The notes: generated from the sequence alone by a model not told the origin. Counted from the stretch's first letter, positions 52,525 through 63,714 are shown. The stretch: DNA of 64,000 nt from CAVOKN01 sp963696505 (GCA_963696505.1 CAVOKN010000001.1:104306-168305); one strand, 5' to 3'. Numbers and translations are program-made.

Positions 52525-53139
52525 ATGACCAACGCGGCATTCCTGCTTCTCGGCTACCTCCTCGGCTCGCTGCCCTTCGCGGTGATCGTCAGCCGCGGAT
52601 TCGGGCTGGCCGACCCGCGCAGCTACGGCTCGGGCAACCCCGGCGCGACCAACGTGCTGCGTAGCGGCAACAAGCTCGCCGCGGCCCTCACCTTGCTGGG
52701 CGATGCACTCAAGGGCTGGCTCGCGGTGTGGCTCGCGGCGCGTTTCGGGGCACAGTTCGGCGCGGCGGACTGGGTGCCTGCTTTCACCGGCCTGGCGGCA
52801 TTTCTCGGGCACGTGTTTCCGGTCTTCCTGCGCTTCCGCGGCGGCAAGGGCGTGGCCACCGCGGCGGGAGTCCTGCTGGGACTCGATGTCTGGGTCGGGC
52901 TGGGGTGCCTCGGCGTCTGGCTCGCCGTGGCGGCGATCTTCCGCTATTCCTCGCTCGCCGCGCTGGCGGCGGCGGTCGGCGCGCCGCTGCTGTTCCTCGC
53001 GACCCGTGGCGCCGGCAGCGTGTCCGCCGCCACGGCGATCATGGCCGCGGTGCTGGTCATGCGCCATGCCGACAACATCCGCCGCCTGCGGCGCGGCGAA
53101 GAACGGCGCATCGGAAGCCGTAAGGCCGCTCAGGGCTGA
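52525..53139 (+). CDS. plsY: Glycerol-3-phosphate acyltransferase PlsY
   Basis: A 204-aa membrane enzyme that acylates glycerol-3-phosphate from acyl-phosphate in phospholipid synthesis. The three family motifs are visible: YLLGSLPFAVIVSRGFG with DPRSYGSGNPGATNVLR, AFLGHVFPVFLRFRGGKGVA, and FRYSSLAALAAAVG. About five TM helices. It overlaps the convergent tsaD by ten bases. The plsY-folB-tsaD neighbourhood is common. Confidence 0.95.
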   Translation: MTNAAFLLLGYLLGSLPFAVIVSRGFGLADPRSYGSGNPGATNVLRSGNKLAAALTLLGDALKGWLAVWLAARFGAQFGAADWVPAFTGLAAFLGHVFPVFLRFRGGKGVATAAGVLLGLDVWVGLGCLGVWLAVAAIFRYSSLAALAAAVGAPLLFLATRGAGSVSAATAIMAAVLVMRHADNIRRLRRGEERRIGSRKAAQG

Positions 53140-54149
53140 GAAAGGCTCGCCAGCGGCCAGCGCGGTCGCACCGTGAAGCCGCCGTCGCCGCGACCGCGAG
53201 GCACGGCCTGGAGGCGCAGCGCACCGGCGAAGGCGATCATGGCACCGTTGTCGGTGCACAGTTCGAATTCCGGGTAGAACACGCGGAAACCCTGCTTCGT
53301 GGCCGCGGCGTCGAGCCGTTCCCTCAGCCTGCGGTTCGCCCCGACACCGCCCGCCACCACGAGCTGATCCAGGCCGCAGCGGACCAGCGCGGCGGTGGCC
53401 TTGGCCACCAGCACGTCGACCACCGCCTCCTGGAACTCCGCTGCCAGGTCGGCGCGCCCGCTCGCATCGTGGCAGCGGTCGCGCACCGCGGTGAGCACCG
53501 CCGTCTTGAGGCCGCTGAAGCTGAAGTCGAGGTCGGCGCTGGCGATCATCGGCCGTGGCAGCTTGTACCGCCCGGCACATCCCTCGGCGGCCAGGCTTGC
53601 CACCGCCGGACCGCCGGGGTAGCCGAGATCGAGCAGCTTGGCGGTCTTGTCGAAGGCTTCGCCCGCCGCGTCGTCCACCGACTCGCCCAGCAGCTCATAG
53701 TTGCCCACGGCCGTCACGCGCATCAGTTGCGTATGGCCGCCGGAAACCAGCAGTGCGACGAAGGGGAAACGCGGCGGATCCCGCGACAGGAGCGGCGAGA
53801 GCAGGTGGCCTTCGAGGTGATGCACCGGCAGCGCCGGCACGCCGAGGGTGCAGGCCATGGCCTCAGCTACGCTGGCCCCCACCAGCAGCGCCCCCGCCAG
53901 CCCCGGCCCCGCCGTATAGGCGATGGCGTCGAGTTGCCCGACTTCGACGCCGGTTTCGGCCATGAGCCGGCGGATCAGCGGCAGCAGGCGCCGCACATGG
54001 TCGCGCGAAGCCAGTTCCGGCACCACGCCGCCGTAGGCCTGGTGCAGGTCAGCCTGGGAGTGCAGCACGTGGCCGAGAAGACCGGCCGCCGCATCATAGA
54101 GGGCGACGCCGGTCTCGTCGCAGGAAGTTTCGATGCCGAGGACGAGCAT
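53130..54149 (-). CDS. tsaD: tRNA N6-threonylcarbamoyladenosine transferase TsaD
   Basis: A 339-aa ASKHA-fold protein that puts threonylcarbamoyl on A37 of ANN-decoding tRNAs. It begins MLVLGIETSCDETGVALYD and has the metal-binding pair in LPVHHLEGHLLSPLL, then FVALLVSGGHTQL, LVVAGGVGANRRLRERL and the closing CTDNGAMIAFAGALRLQ. Start 54149 matches the family; an upstream Met at 54227 adds an unrelated tail. Divergent from rpsU with a 126-bp gap. Confidence 0.95.
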   Translation of the reverse strand: MLVLGIETSCDETGVALYDAAAGLLGHVLHSQADLHQAYGGVVPELASRDHVRRLLPLIRRLMAETGVEVGQLDAIAYTAGPGLAGALLVGASVAEAMACTLGVPALPVHHLEGHLLSPLLSRDPPRFPFVALLVSGGHTQLMRVTAVGNYELLGESVDDAAGEAFDKTAKLLDLGYPGGPAVASLAAEGCAGRYKLPRPMIASADLDFSFSGLKTAVLTAVRDRCHDASGRADLAAEFQEAVVDVLVAKATAALVRCGLDQLVVAGGVGANRRLRERLDAAATKQGFRVFYPEFELCTDNGAMIAFAGALRLQAVPRGRGDGGFTVRPRWPLASLSQP

Positions 54150-54211
54150 GGGCCGGCATTGTAGCGGCAGCGGCAGCCGCGACCCCGGCAAGCCCGCAAG
54201 GCAAGTAGCGC

Positions 54212-54240
54212 TTGGTTCGAGCGACAAAAACGGTTAGACT
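54212..54240 (+). promoter_or_regulatory. Candidate sigma-70 promoter for rpsU operon
   Basis: TTGGTT (54212-54217), a 17-base spacer, and TAGACT (54235-54240) give a plausible but imperfect promoter 35 bases upstream of the rpsU start. It lies in the divergent gap with tsaD. Confidence 0.35.
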
Positions 54241-54275
54241 GCCGCCCTTTCGCAAGTCGCCAGGGAAAATCTGCA

Positions 54276-54488
54276 ATGCCGGGTATCCGAATCAAGGAAA
54301 ACGAGCCCTTCGAGGTGGCGATCCGCCGCTTCAAGCGGACCATCGAGAAAGCAGGTGTGCTGACCGAACTGCGTTCGCGCGAGTTCTACGAAAAGCCCAC
54401 CTCGGAGCGCAAGCGCAAGCTCGCCGCAGCCGTCAAGCGCCATCACAAGCGCCTGCGCGGCCAGACGCTCCCGCCCAAGCTCTACTAG
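54276..54488 (+). CDS. rpsU: 30S ribosomal protein S21
   Basis: A 70-aa basic protein of the small ribosomal subunit. It starts MPGIRIKENEPFEVAIRRFK, includes REFYEKPTSERKRKLAAAV and ends with a Lys/Arg-rich tail, as in S21. A GGGA ribosome site lies upstream. It opens the macromolecular synthesis operon rpsU-yqeY-dnaG-rpoD. Confidence 0.97.
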   Translation: MPGIRIKENEPFEVAIRRFKRTIEKAGVLTELRSREFYEKPTSERKRKLAAAVKRHHKRLRGQTLPPKLY

Positions 54489-54514
54489 AACTTCCCCGGA
54501 GTTCAGAAGGACAG

Positions 54515-54547
54515 GCCGGCGCCGCGATCGCGGCGCCGGCTGTTTGC
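54515..54547 (+). terminator. Intrinsic terminator/attenuator after rpsU
   Basis: A perfect 26-bp palindrome (54515-54540, half-site GCCGGCGCCGCGA) followed by TGTTTGCATTT. Its position between rpsU and the next gene matches the known placing of an attenuator in the rpsU-dnaG-rpoD operon of Escherichia coli, which lowers dnaG and rpoD expression relative to rpsU. Confidence 0.8.
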
Positions 54548-54573
54548 ATTTGGGAAACCGCAAGGGTGACGCC

Positions 54574-55023
54574 ATGACGCTCAAATCCCGAATCAACGAA
54601 GACATGAAGTCCGCGCTGCGGGCGAAGCACGCGCCACGGCTGTCGGCGATCCGGCTCCTCATGGCCGGCATCAAGCAGCGCGAGGTGGACGAGCGCATCG
54701 AACTTGACGATGCCGGCATCCTCGCCGTGATCGACAAGATGCTCAAGCAGCGCCGCGACTCGATCCAGCAGTTCGAGGCCGCGAAGCGCCAGGATCTGGC
54801 GGACGTCGAAAAATTCGAGGTGGAGGTGCTGAGCGCCTACATGCCCCAGGCCCTGTCGGCGGCGGAAGTCGAAGCCGCGGTGACGGCGGCAATCGCCGCC
54901 AGCGGCGCCAGGGGCATGGCCGACATGGGCAAGGCGATGGCCCTGCTCAAACCGCAACTCGCCGGCCGCGCCGACATGGGGCAGGTGTCGGCCCAGGTGA
55001 AACAGGCGCTCTCCGGAAGCTGA
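54574..55023 (+). CDS. yqeY: YqeY/GatB-domain protein
   Basis: A 149-aa protein of the GatB/Yqey family, related to the tail domain of the Asp/Glu-tRNA amidotransferase. It starts MTLKSRINEDMKSALRAK and has FEVEVLSAYMPQALSAAEVE and GMADMGKAMALLKPQLAGRA. Its job is not established, but it commonly lies between rpsU and dnaG. Start 54574 is the family start; an upstream in-frame Met at 54544 falls in the terminator loop region. Confidence 0.92.
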   Translation: MTLKSRINEDMKSALRAKHAPRLSAIRLLMAGIKQREVDERIELDDAGILAVIDKMLKQRRDSIQQFEAAKRQDLADVEKFEVEVLSAYMPQALSAAEVEAAVTAAIAASGARGMADMGKAMALLKPQLAGRADMGQVSAQVKQALSGS

Positions 55024-55153
55024 CTTTCGGCGGGGCGGTGGATGGCCATGCCGGGGTTCGCCGGTTTCACAGGCAGGCTCAAGCGAAGGGGAGCCGACAG
55101 CGGTAGTTGGATGTCGGCTCCGGGCTTAGGCCGACCTACGCAGAATGCCTACC

Positions 55154-55159
55154 TATAAT
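55154..55159 (+). promoter_or_regulatory. Consensus -10 element upstream of dnaG
   Basis: A perfect TATAAT lies 33 bases before the dnaG start codon. No good -35 at 16-18 bases was found, so if it works it may need an activator or weak contacts. An internal dnaG promoter would bypass the terminator after rpsU. Confidence 0.35.
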
Positions 55160-55191
55160 GGACTGAGTCCCCCTCGCCCGACACCCGATTC

Positions 55192-56952
55192 GTGATCCCC
55201 CAGTCATTCATCCAGGATCTGCTGGCGCGCGTTGACATCGTCGATGTGGTCGAGCGCTACGTGAAGCTCAGGAAGTCTGGAGCGAACTACAGCGCCTGCT
55301 GCCCCTTCCACAGCGAGAAGACCCCCTCCTTCACCGTCAGCCAGTCGAAGCAGTTCTACCACTGCTTCGGCTGCGGCGCCCACGGCAGCGCCATCGGCTT
55401 CGTCATGGAATATGCCGGGCTGGGCTTCATCGAAGCGGTGCAGGAACTGGCGGCGTCGGCCGGCCTGCAGGTGCCCTATCAGAAGCCGGAGGGGCACGGG
55501 CCGAAGCCGGACAGGGCGGCATCCCTCACCGACATCCTCGCCCGTGCCGCCCGCTATTACCGCGAACAGTTGAAGGCGAGCCCCAAGGCCATCGACTACC
55601 TCAAGGCCCGCGGCCTGACCGGGGAAATCGCCGCCCGCTTCGGCATCGGCTATGCCCCCGAGGGCTGGCAGAACCTGGAACACGTCTTTCCCGACTACCG
55701 GGCGGAGGAACTGGCGGAAGCGGGCCTGGTGATCGATCACGAGCAGGGGCGCCGCTACGACCGCTTCCGCGACCGCATCATGTTTCCGATCCAGGACGGC
55801 CGCGGCAACGTCGTCGGCTTTGGCGGCCGGGTGCTCGGCGCCGGCGAACCCAAGTACCTGAACTCGCCCGAGACGCCGCTGTTCCTGAAGGGCAACGAAC
55901 TCTACGGCCTGCCCCAGGCGCGCGAGGCGATCCGCGCCCACGACACGGTGATCGTGGTCGAGGGCTACATGGACGTGGTCGCGCTGGCCCAGCACGGCAT
56001 CGGCAACGCGGTCGCCACCCTCGGCACGGCAACTACCGGTTCACACGTGCAGAAGTTGCTGCGGCGGGCAGCGCGGGTGGTGTTCTGCTTCGACGGCGAC
56101 ACTGCCGGGCGCAAGGCGGCCTGGCGCGCGCTGGAGGCCAGCATCGAACACCTGACCGAGAACAAGGCTGCGGGCTTCCTGTTCCTCCCCGCCGAGCACG
56201 ACCCGGACAGCTTCGTGCGGGAACAGGGGGCCGACGCTTTCCGCCGCCTTGCCGCCCAGGCCACGCCGCTGAGCGAATTCCTGCTCCAGGATCTGCGCTC
56301 GCGCGGCAACCCTGCCGGCGTCGAAGGCCGCAGCCGCATCCTGCACGACGCCAAGCCGCTCCTTGCACGGATCCAGGCACCCATCCTGCGGCTGCAACTG
56401 ACGCGGGCACTGGCCGATCTCACCCGCACCACGAGCCAGGAAATCGAATCGGTGTGCGAACTCAGGCCCCTGGTCCGCGCCGCACCGGTGACGCGCGCCG
56501 TCGCGCGCCGCGCGCCGCCCTCGATTGCCCGCACGCTGCTCAAGATCGTGCTGCAGAAGCCGGGCTGGGCACCCGGCCTGCCCTTCGAACAACTTCCCTC
56601 CGACGGCGAGGGCGCGGCCCTGAGGGCGCTGTGCGATGCCGTCGATCACGGCGAGATACCCGCAGGCAACATCGCCACGATCATCGAGTTCTTCCGCGGC
56701 AGCGAGCACTCGGCGCTGCTCGATGAGGTCGCCATCGAACTCGAAACCGAGAACTTCGAGGAATCGGCGATGGAGGCCGTGTTCAACGACGCACTGGAGC
56801 AGTTGCAGCGTGTCGGGCTGACGCGGGAGATCGCCGCCCTGAGTGCCAAGGCCGGATCGAGCGGCCTGAACCCCGAAGAACGCCAGCGGCTGGCGCAACT
56901 TCTGTCCAGCAAGCAGCGTCTGCGGGAGCCGGGACCGGCCAAGGGATTATAG
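55192..56952 (+). CDS. dnaG: DNA primase
   Basis: A 586-aa enzyme that makes RNA primers for replication. It starts at GTG 55192 with the family sequence IPQSFIQDLLARVDIVDVV. The CHC2 zinc finger is CPFHSEKTPSF with CFGCG; the TOPRIM domain shows VVEGYMDVVALAQHG and FCFDGDTAGRKAAWRALE. The C-terminal DnaB-binding helical domain is present from about 440. It precedes rpoD by 49 bases. Confidence 0.96.
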   Translation: MIPQSFIQDLLARVDIVDVVERYVKLRKSGANYSACCPFHSEKTPSFTVSQSKQFYHCFGCGAHGSAIGFVMEYAGLGFIEAVQELAASAGLQVPYQKPEGHGPKPDRAASLTDILARAARYYREQLKASPKAIDYLKARGLTGEIAARFGIGYAPEGWQNLEHVFPDYRAEELAEAGLVIDHEQGRRYDRFRDRIMFPIQDGRGNVVGFGGRVLGAGEPKYLNSPETPLFLKGNELYGLPQAREAIRAHDTVIVVEGYMDVVALAQHGIGNAVATLGTATTGSHVQKLLRRAARVVFCFDGDTAGRKAAWRALEASIEHLTENKAAGFLFLPAEHDPDSFVREQGADAFRRLAAQATPLSEFLLQDLRSRGNPAGVEGRSRILHDAKPLLARIQAPILRLQLTRALADLTRTTSQEIESVCELRPLVRAAPVTRAVARRAPPSIARTLLKIVLQKPGWAPGLPFEQLPSDGEGAALRALCDAVDHGEIPAGNIATIIEFFRGSEHSALLDEVAIELETENFEESAMEAVFNDALEQLQRVGLTREIAALSAKAGSSGLNPEERQRLAQLLSSKQRLREPGPAKGL

Positions 56953-57001
56953 TAAGATAGCGGGTTTTTCCGCCGCCCCATATTAGCGAGGAAGCCAATT
57001 C

Positions 57002-59110
<2,109 letters not shown>

Positions 59111-59134
59111 CCTGAGCCGTAGCGCGGGCGGCGC

Positions 59135-60061
59135 TCAGCCGCTCGCCGCAGAAGTCAGTCGCCAGGGAGCGCCTCCGAAGCGCTCGATCAGGAACTCCAC
59201 CATCGCCGCCACCTTGGGCGAACGTATCCGTCCGTGGGGATACACCGCGTAGAGCTGTACCGGTTCCACGTGGTGCGTATCGGTGAGGATCGGCACCAGG
59301 GTTCCCCGGCGCAGATCCTCGCCAACGATCGCGTCCACCAGGCGGATGATCCCCACCCCCAGCACCGCCAGTTGCAGCATGGTTTCGGCGTTGTTGGCAA
59401 CCACGTTGCCCGAAACCTCCACCAGCCGCTGCCTGCCGCCCGGCAGGTCGAAGGGCCAGCGCCGCAGGCCCGGCTGGGTGCTGATCCAGATGCAGTTGTG
59501 ATGCGCCAGATCTTCCGGCGTACGCGGGATGCCGTGGCGCTTCAGGTAGGCGGGCGCGGCGCAGATCACCCGCTCCAGGTCGCCAATGCGCCTGGCATGG
59601 AGGGTGGAATCCGCCAGCGGCGCCATGCGGATCGCCATGTCGGCGCCCTCTTCCACCAGATCGACGATGCGGTCGGTGACCGTCAGGTCGAGTTCGATCT
59701 CCGGATAGCGATCGAGGAAACCGGGCAGTGCGCGCGCCAGTTGATGCAGCCCGAAGGCCACTCCGGTATGCAGGCGCAGGAGTCCGCGCGGCCGGTCGCG
59801 GAAGCGGGTGATCTCGGTTTCCGCCACCTCCATCTCGGCCAGGATCTGCTGGCTGCGGCGGAAGAAAGCCTCGCCTTCCGGCGTCAAGGACAGGCTGCGG
59901 GTCGAGCGGTTGAGCAGCCGCACGCCGAGCCGGTCCTCCAGGCGGGTGACCAGCTTGGACAAGGCCGAGGGCGTCAGCCCCAGTTCGCGCCCCGCCGCCG
60001 AGAACCCGCCGAGTTCCACGGAACGTACGAACGCAAGCATCTGGCCTGACCGATCCATCAC
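59135..60061 (-). CDS. LysR-family transcriptional regulator
   Basis: A 308-aa regulator. The N-terminal winged helix is FSAAGRELGLTPSALSKLVT with RLGVRLLNRSTRSLSLTPEG. The effector domain follows (RGLLRLHTGVAFGLHQLARA, ADMAIRMAPLADSTLHARRI). This resembles the CrgA/AaeR-like LysR subgroup. It is divergent from a small ORF at 60186, so it may control that gene or itself through the 124-bp gap. Effector unknown. Confidence 0.93.
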   Translation of the reverse strand: MMDRSGQMLAFVRSVELGGFSAAGRELGLTPSALSKLVTRLEDRLGVRLLNRSTRSLSLTPEGEAFFRRSQQILAEMEVAETEITRFRDRPRGLLRLHTGVAFGLHQLARALPGFLDRYPEIELDLTVTDRIVDLVEEGADMAIRMAPLADSTLHARRIGDLERVICAAPAYLKRHGIPRTPEDLAHHNCIWISTQPGLRRWPFDLPGGRQRLVEVSGNVVANNAETMLQLAVLGVGIIRLVDAIVGEDLRRGTLVPILTDTHHVEPVQLYAVYPHGRIRSPKVAAMVEFLIERFGGAPWRLTSAASG

Positions 60062-60185
60062 GCAATTATGGAATATTTTTCACGAATGATGTGCCAAACC
60101 AGATGATTGTCTGCCCTCAAGAATGGAATTACAGTTGCCGAAAACGTGGGCAGTAGGCCTTGGCAATCAGCAATCGGGGGAAGCA

Positions 60186-60356
60186 ATGAAGACTCTGGAT
60201 TTCGTGAACATCGAACTGTCGGCCCGGCAACTCCACGACGAGGAAGTGCGCCGAAGCTTCGGCCGCATCGCCCACGCCCTGTCGAAAGCCCTGCACCATT
60301 TCCTGCATGCCCTGCACCCGAGCCATCCGCAGGGTGGACCCAAGCGCTTCGCCTGA
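60186..60356 (+). CDS. Small protein divergent from LysR regulator, unknown function
   Basis: A 56-aa protein with a GGGGGAAG ribosome site just before the ATG. Sequence is helical and His-rich (HALSKALHHFLHALHPSHPQ), starting MKTLDFVNIELSARQLHDEE. A Met at 60123 would extend it by 21 residues but lacks a ribosome site. The arrangement, divergent with a LysR gene, suggests that the regulator acts on it. No family recognised. Confidence 0.5.
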   Translation: MKTLDFVNIELSARQLHDEEVRRSFGRIAHALSKALHHFLHALHPSHPQGGPKRFA

Positions 60357-60382
60357 GGGCGCAAGCCCCGTTGCCCAGGCCC

Positions 60383-61552
60383 TCAGAGCCGGGCAACGAT
60401 CAGCGGAATCTGCATCTCCGCGGCGCTGATGCCGCCGTGCACGCCAATCTGGCGATATCGCTTCTCGCCCGGCAGCCAGTCCTTGATGGTCCAGTCTTCG
60501 CGCATCACCAGGGTGTAGTCGCCGACGCGGGAAAGCAGTTGCGGATGCGGCACACCCGGGCCGAACCAGCCCCGCTCCACCAGTTCGCCGCTGTCATGCA
60601 GATCGACGGCGTGTCCCAGCCGCTCCCTGACGTAGCACTCGAAATCGCCGCGCCTCTGCGGCCTGACATAGCAGTACGCGACGCGCCGCTCGCCGCACAG
60701 CGGCCGCGCAAGCATCGCACCCAGCTCGGGATGGTTCTCCAGTTCGATCAAGCGCCGCGCCGGCGCATCGATGAATCCGTGGTCCGCCGTGACGATCAAC
60801 ACCGTGCCGCTGCCCTTCAGGCGCTGCGCCAGGGCTTCGAGCCCCTGCTCCAGCGCCACCAACACCGCCGCCACCTGGGGACTGACTATTCCGAAAGCAT
60901 GAGCCGTCGAATCCAGCGCCGGGTAATAGGCGTGCACGTAGGACGGCTCCAGCCCCGAGGAAAGTTCCGCCAGCCGTTCGAGCATCTCGGCCAATCCGCC
61001 GAAGCCGGCACCGATCGCACCCTGCGAATGATGGCGATTGAAAGGCGAGCGAAAGATCTCCGCCGGGCTCAGGCTGAAGACCCGCCGCCCCATGCCGGCA
61101 GCGAGCGAGCCCTTCAGGAACAGGCGCTGCGCGAGCGATGCCGCGGGGACGTCGAGTGCCGGACCGCCCCGCGGTGCCATCGGTAGCACAGCCAGGATGC
61201 GGTCGATCTCGGCGAAGTACATATGCCAGCCGGTGAGGCCGTGCTGCTGCGGCGCAAGGCCGGTAAGGAAGGTCGGTATCGCCGCAGCGGTGGTCGACGG
61301 AAACACCGACGTCATGGCACCCTTCAGGTGGCGGCGCAGAAAGCCGTCGCGCGCGCCCCGCAGGACATGTGCGTGACCCAGGCCGTCCACCACCAGCAAG
61401 ACGATGCTTTTCGCATCGGCCAGCGCGTCGCCCTGGAGATCCCGCGCCGGTGCATAAGGCAGGCGTGGCCCGCCGCAGGCATCGGCCACGGAGCGCATCA
61501 GATTCGGCAGGCTGCCGCCCTCGTAGTCCGGCAGCAGCGTGACAGCGGGCAT
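60383..61552 (-). CDS. Alkaline phosphatase superfamily protein (phosphodiesterase/nucleotide pyrophosphatase type)
   Basis: A 389-aa metal-dependent hydrolase. SIVLLVVDGLGHAHVLRG supplies the first metal Asp and SVFPSTTAAAIPTFLTGLAP the nucleophile Thr. YYPALDSTAHAFG and LIVTADHGFIDAPARRL hold the other metal ligands (Asp, His, Asp, His). This is the type I phosphodiesterase/nucleotide pyrophosphatase fold. No signal peptide is seen, so it is probably cytoplasmic. Start 61552 is chosen over 61726, which adds low-quality sequence overlapping the next gene. Substrate unknown. Confidence 0.85.
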   Translation of the reverse strand: MPAVTLLPDYEGGSLPNLMRSVADACGGPRLPYAPARDLQGDALADAKSIVLLVVDGLGHAHVLRGARDGFLRRHLKGAMTSVFPSTTAAAIPTFLTGLAPQQHGLTGWHMYFAEIDRILAVLPMAPRGGPALDVPAASLAQRLFLKGSLAAGMGRRVFSLSPAEIFRSPFNRHHSQGAIGAGFGGLAEMLERLAELSSGLEPSYVHAYYPALDSTAHAFGIVSPQVAAVLVALEQGLEALAQRLKGSGTVLIVTADHGFIDAPARRLIELENHPELGAMLARPLCGERRVAYCYVRPQRRGDFECYVRERLGHAVDLHDSGELVERGWFGPGVPHPQLLSRVGDYTLVMREDWTIKDWLPGEKRYRQIGVHGGISAAEMQIPLIVARL

Positions 61553-61559
61553 GACTGCC

Positions 61560-62027
61560 TCAGCGCCGATAGGTGCCCACCAGCTCGCACTGCGCGATGA
61601 CATGGCCGCGCATCGCCTGCTCCAGCATCGCCTTGGTCGGGCGTCCCAGTTCGGGCAGCTCCGTGTCGAGCGCATACAGCTTGTGGAAGTATCGATGGCG
61701 TCCGATCGGCGGACAGGGCCCGCCATAGCCGGTGCGCTGCCAGTCGTTGAGCCCCTCGCGCGTTCCCGCAGGCAAGGCGGAGGGCGCCACCCCCTCGGCC
61801 AGCCCGGTCGAGTCAGACGGCAAGTTGTAGAGCACCCAATGAACCCAGGTCATCTTCGGCGCTGCCGGATCGGGAGCATCCGGATCGTCCACGATCAGGA
61901 CAAGGCTGCGCGCCGCGGAAGGCACGCCGGTCCACGCCAGCGTCGGCGACAGATCGTCACCATCACAAGTATGGCGACGCGGTACGATGCCCCCGTGCGC
62001 GAAGTCAGTCGATGTGATCGTCATCAT
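61560..62027 (-). CDS. YbhB/YbcL (PEBP-like) protein
   Basis: A 155-aa phosphatidylethanolamine-binding-like protein. It starts MMTITSTDFAHGGIVPRRHT and has DLSPTLAWTGVPSAARSLVL, DDPDAPDPAAPKMTWVHWVL and GYGGPCPPIGRHRYFHKLYA, all typical of the YbhB/YbcL family. Bacterial members have no firm function. It lies seven bases upstream of the phosphatase-like gene and overlaps the next gene upstream by four bases. Confidence 0.93.
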   Translation of the reverse strand: MMTITSTDFAHGGIVPRRHTCDGDDLSPTLAWTGVPSAARSLVLIVDDPDAPDPAAPKMTWVHWVLYNLPSDSTGLAEGVAPSALPAGTREGLNDWQRTGYGGPCPPIGRHRYFHKLYALDTELPELGRPTKAMLEQAMRGHVIAQCELVGTYRR

Positions 62028-62494
62028 CGGGAAATCCTCCGTTCCGCGGCTGCCGCGTGCGGCAGCAGCTCCTCGCCCAGTGCCTCACGCAGCGAAGCGA
62101 GGCCGCGCACATGGAGGTGGACGTCGCCGAGACCAGCCACCGCGCGCTCGAACACCCCGCGCGCCGGCGCCTCCACAGCCTCCGGATTGCCCGCAGCCAG
62201 GACCAGCCGCAGGCGCTTCAAACCCAGCGCCGCCCGCTCCCGCACACCCTCGGCTATGCACGACGGCAGATACCGCAGTAGATCGTCCGTCCCGTCGAGC
62301 ACATGCACGCGGATCAGCAGACGCTCGCCGATCGCCAGTTGCAGAGCCGCTCCGGCGTGATCCCGCCCCACATCGATGCGCTCGAACACCTCGTCCGGAC
62401 AGCCGCAGCCCAAGCCCTGCTGTACGAAGCGGCGGATGCGGTGGCGTTCAGAATCGGGAATCACTGGCAGAACCGGAGACCTTGCTGTTGCCAT
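62024..62494 (-). CDS. Conserved-looking protein with CGCPDEVF motif, unknown function
   Basis: A 156-aa protein whose end overlaps the YbhB-like start by four bases, so the two are coupled. The N-terminal part has HRIRRFVQQGLGCGCPDEVF with two Cys, followed by an alpha/beta region (LLIRVHVLDGTDDLLRYLP) and a helix-rich end. Starting Met at 62494 lacks a strong ribosome site. I do not recognise the family; a small thiol or metal site is possible from CGC. Confidence 0.6.
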   Translation of the reverse strand: MATARSPVLPVIPDSERHRIRRFVQQGLGCGCPDEVFERIDVGRDHAGAALQLAIGERLLIRVHVLDGTDDLLRYLPSCIAEGVRERAALGLKRLRLVLAAGNPEAVEAPARGVFERAVAGLGDVHLHVRGLASLREALGEELLPHAAAAERRISR

Positions 62495-62589
62495 TGTAGC
62501 GCCGCGTCCGGGAGGGCACCGCACGGGAAAGCGGCGCGGCGTCTGCTAAACTGCGCCCCGCGCGGGCGTTCGCCCGCTTCACCCCCCGG

Positions 62590-62666
<77 letters not shown>

Positions 62667-62682
62667 AATTCAACGGCTTAGG

Positions 62683-63714
62683 CTACTCTTCATGCGAAGT
62701 GGGTTTGCCCTGTGCCGTATTTGTGCCGCCGAGCATTCCCGCGACCTTTTCCGAGTGCTCGACCAACTGGGCCGGCGCCAGATGCGCATAGCGCCGTACC
62801 ATCGATTCCGACTCCCAACCGCCGAGCTCCTGCAGGACGTTCAGCGGCGTTCCCGCCTGCGCCAACCAGCTCGCCCAGGTGTGCCTCAGATCGTGCCACC
62901 GGAAGTCCTCGATCCCGGCCCGCTGCAGGGCTTGCCGCCACTGCCGGGTGTTGGCCCAGGCAATCGGCCGCCCTCGATACGTAAACACCCGCGTCGGGTG
63001 TTTGCCGACCTGCCGCGCGAGCACCGCCATTGCCGACGAATTGAGCGGCACATGGATCGCGCGCCGCGCCTTCGCCTGGTCCGGATGAATCCAAGCCACA
63101 CCCCGCGCCATATCGACCTGGGACCACTCCAGCTTCACCACGTTGGACTGGCGCAGGCCCGTCGACAGCGCGAAGATCACCAGATCGCGCTGGTGCGGCG
63201 GCAGCTCGGCCAGAAGCTGCTGCACTTCCGCCGGCTTGAGCCAGCGCACGCGCCGCTTCGCTTCCTTGTAGAGCCGGATCTTCGGCACCTTGTCGATCCA
63301 TTCCCACTCCAGCGCCGCCTTGCGCAGAATCGTTCGGATCAACGCGAGGTGACGGTTCGCCGTGGCGGGACTGGCAGCCTGGGCTTTGATCTGCCCGATG
63401 CGGGCAATCAACTCCCGGTCGATCTGCGCCAGCGGCTTGCCACGCAGGTATTGCTGCAACCAGCGCAGCTTGCCTTCGTCTTGGTCGTGCGTCGCCTTGT
63501 GCTGGGTCTCGATCAGAAACTTGTAGCCCGCCTCGTCCCATGTATGGCTCGGTTTCTCGCCCAGACGATGGACCCGCCACGACTCCGTCTTCAACTTGTC
63601 GTGTAGTTCCTGCGCCTGGCTGCGGTCGGCAGTGCCAGCAGAGCGTCTAATGCGCTCGCCGGCGGGCGTGGTGACATCGATCCACCACGTACCTCTGCGT
63701 TTATAGAGTGGCAT
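62683..63714 (-). CDS. Tyrosine integrase of a genomic island
   Basis: A 343-aa phage-type integrase. The catalytic set is R188 (LSTGLRQSNV), K215 (PDQAKARR), H274 and R277 (WHDLRHTW), W300 (ELGGWES) and the nucleophile Y309 (VRRYAHL). It reads towards the tRNA. The N-terminus (LYKRRGTWWIDVTTPAGER) is an arm-type-binding segment. Similar integrases move islands and plasmids in proteobacteria. Confidence 0.94.
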   Translation of the reverse strand: MPLYKRRGTWWIDVTTPAGERIRRSAGTADRSQAQELHDKLKTESWRVHRLGEKPSHTWDEAGYKFLIETQHKATHDQDEGKLRWLQQYLRGKPLAQIDRELIARIGQIKAQAASPATANRHLALIRTILRKAALEWEWIDKVPKIRLYKEAKRRVRWLKPAEVQQLLAELPPHQRDLVIFALSTGLRQSNVVKLEWSQVDMARGVAWIHPDQAKARRAIHVPLNSSAMAVLARQVGKHPTRVFTYRGRPIAWANTRQWRQALQRAGIEDFRWHDLRHTWASWLAQAGTPLNVLQELGGWESESMVRRYAHLAPAQLVEHSEKVAGMLGGTNTAQGKPTSHEE

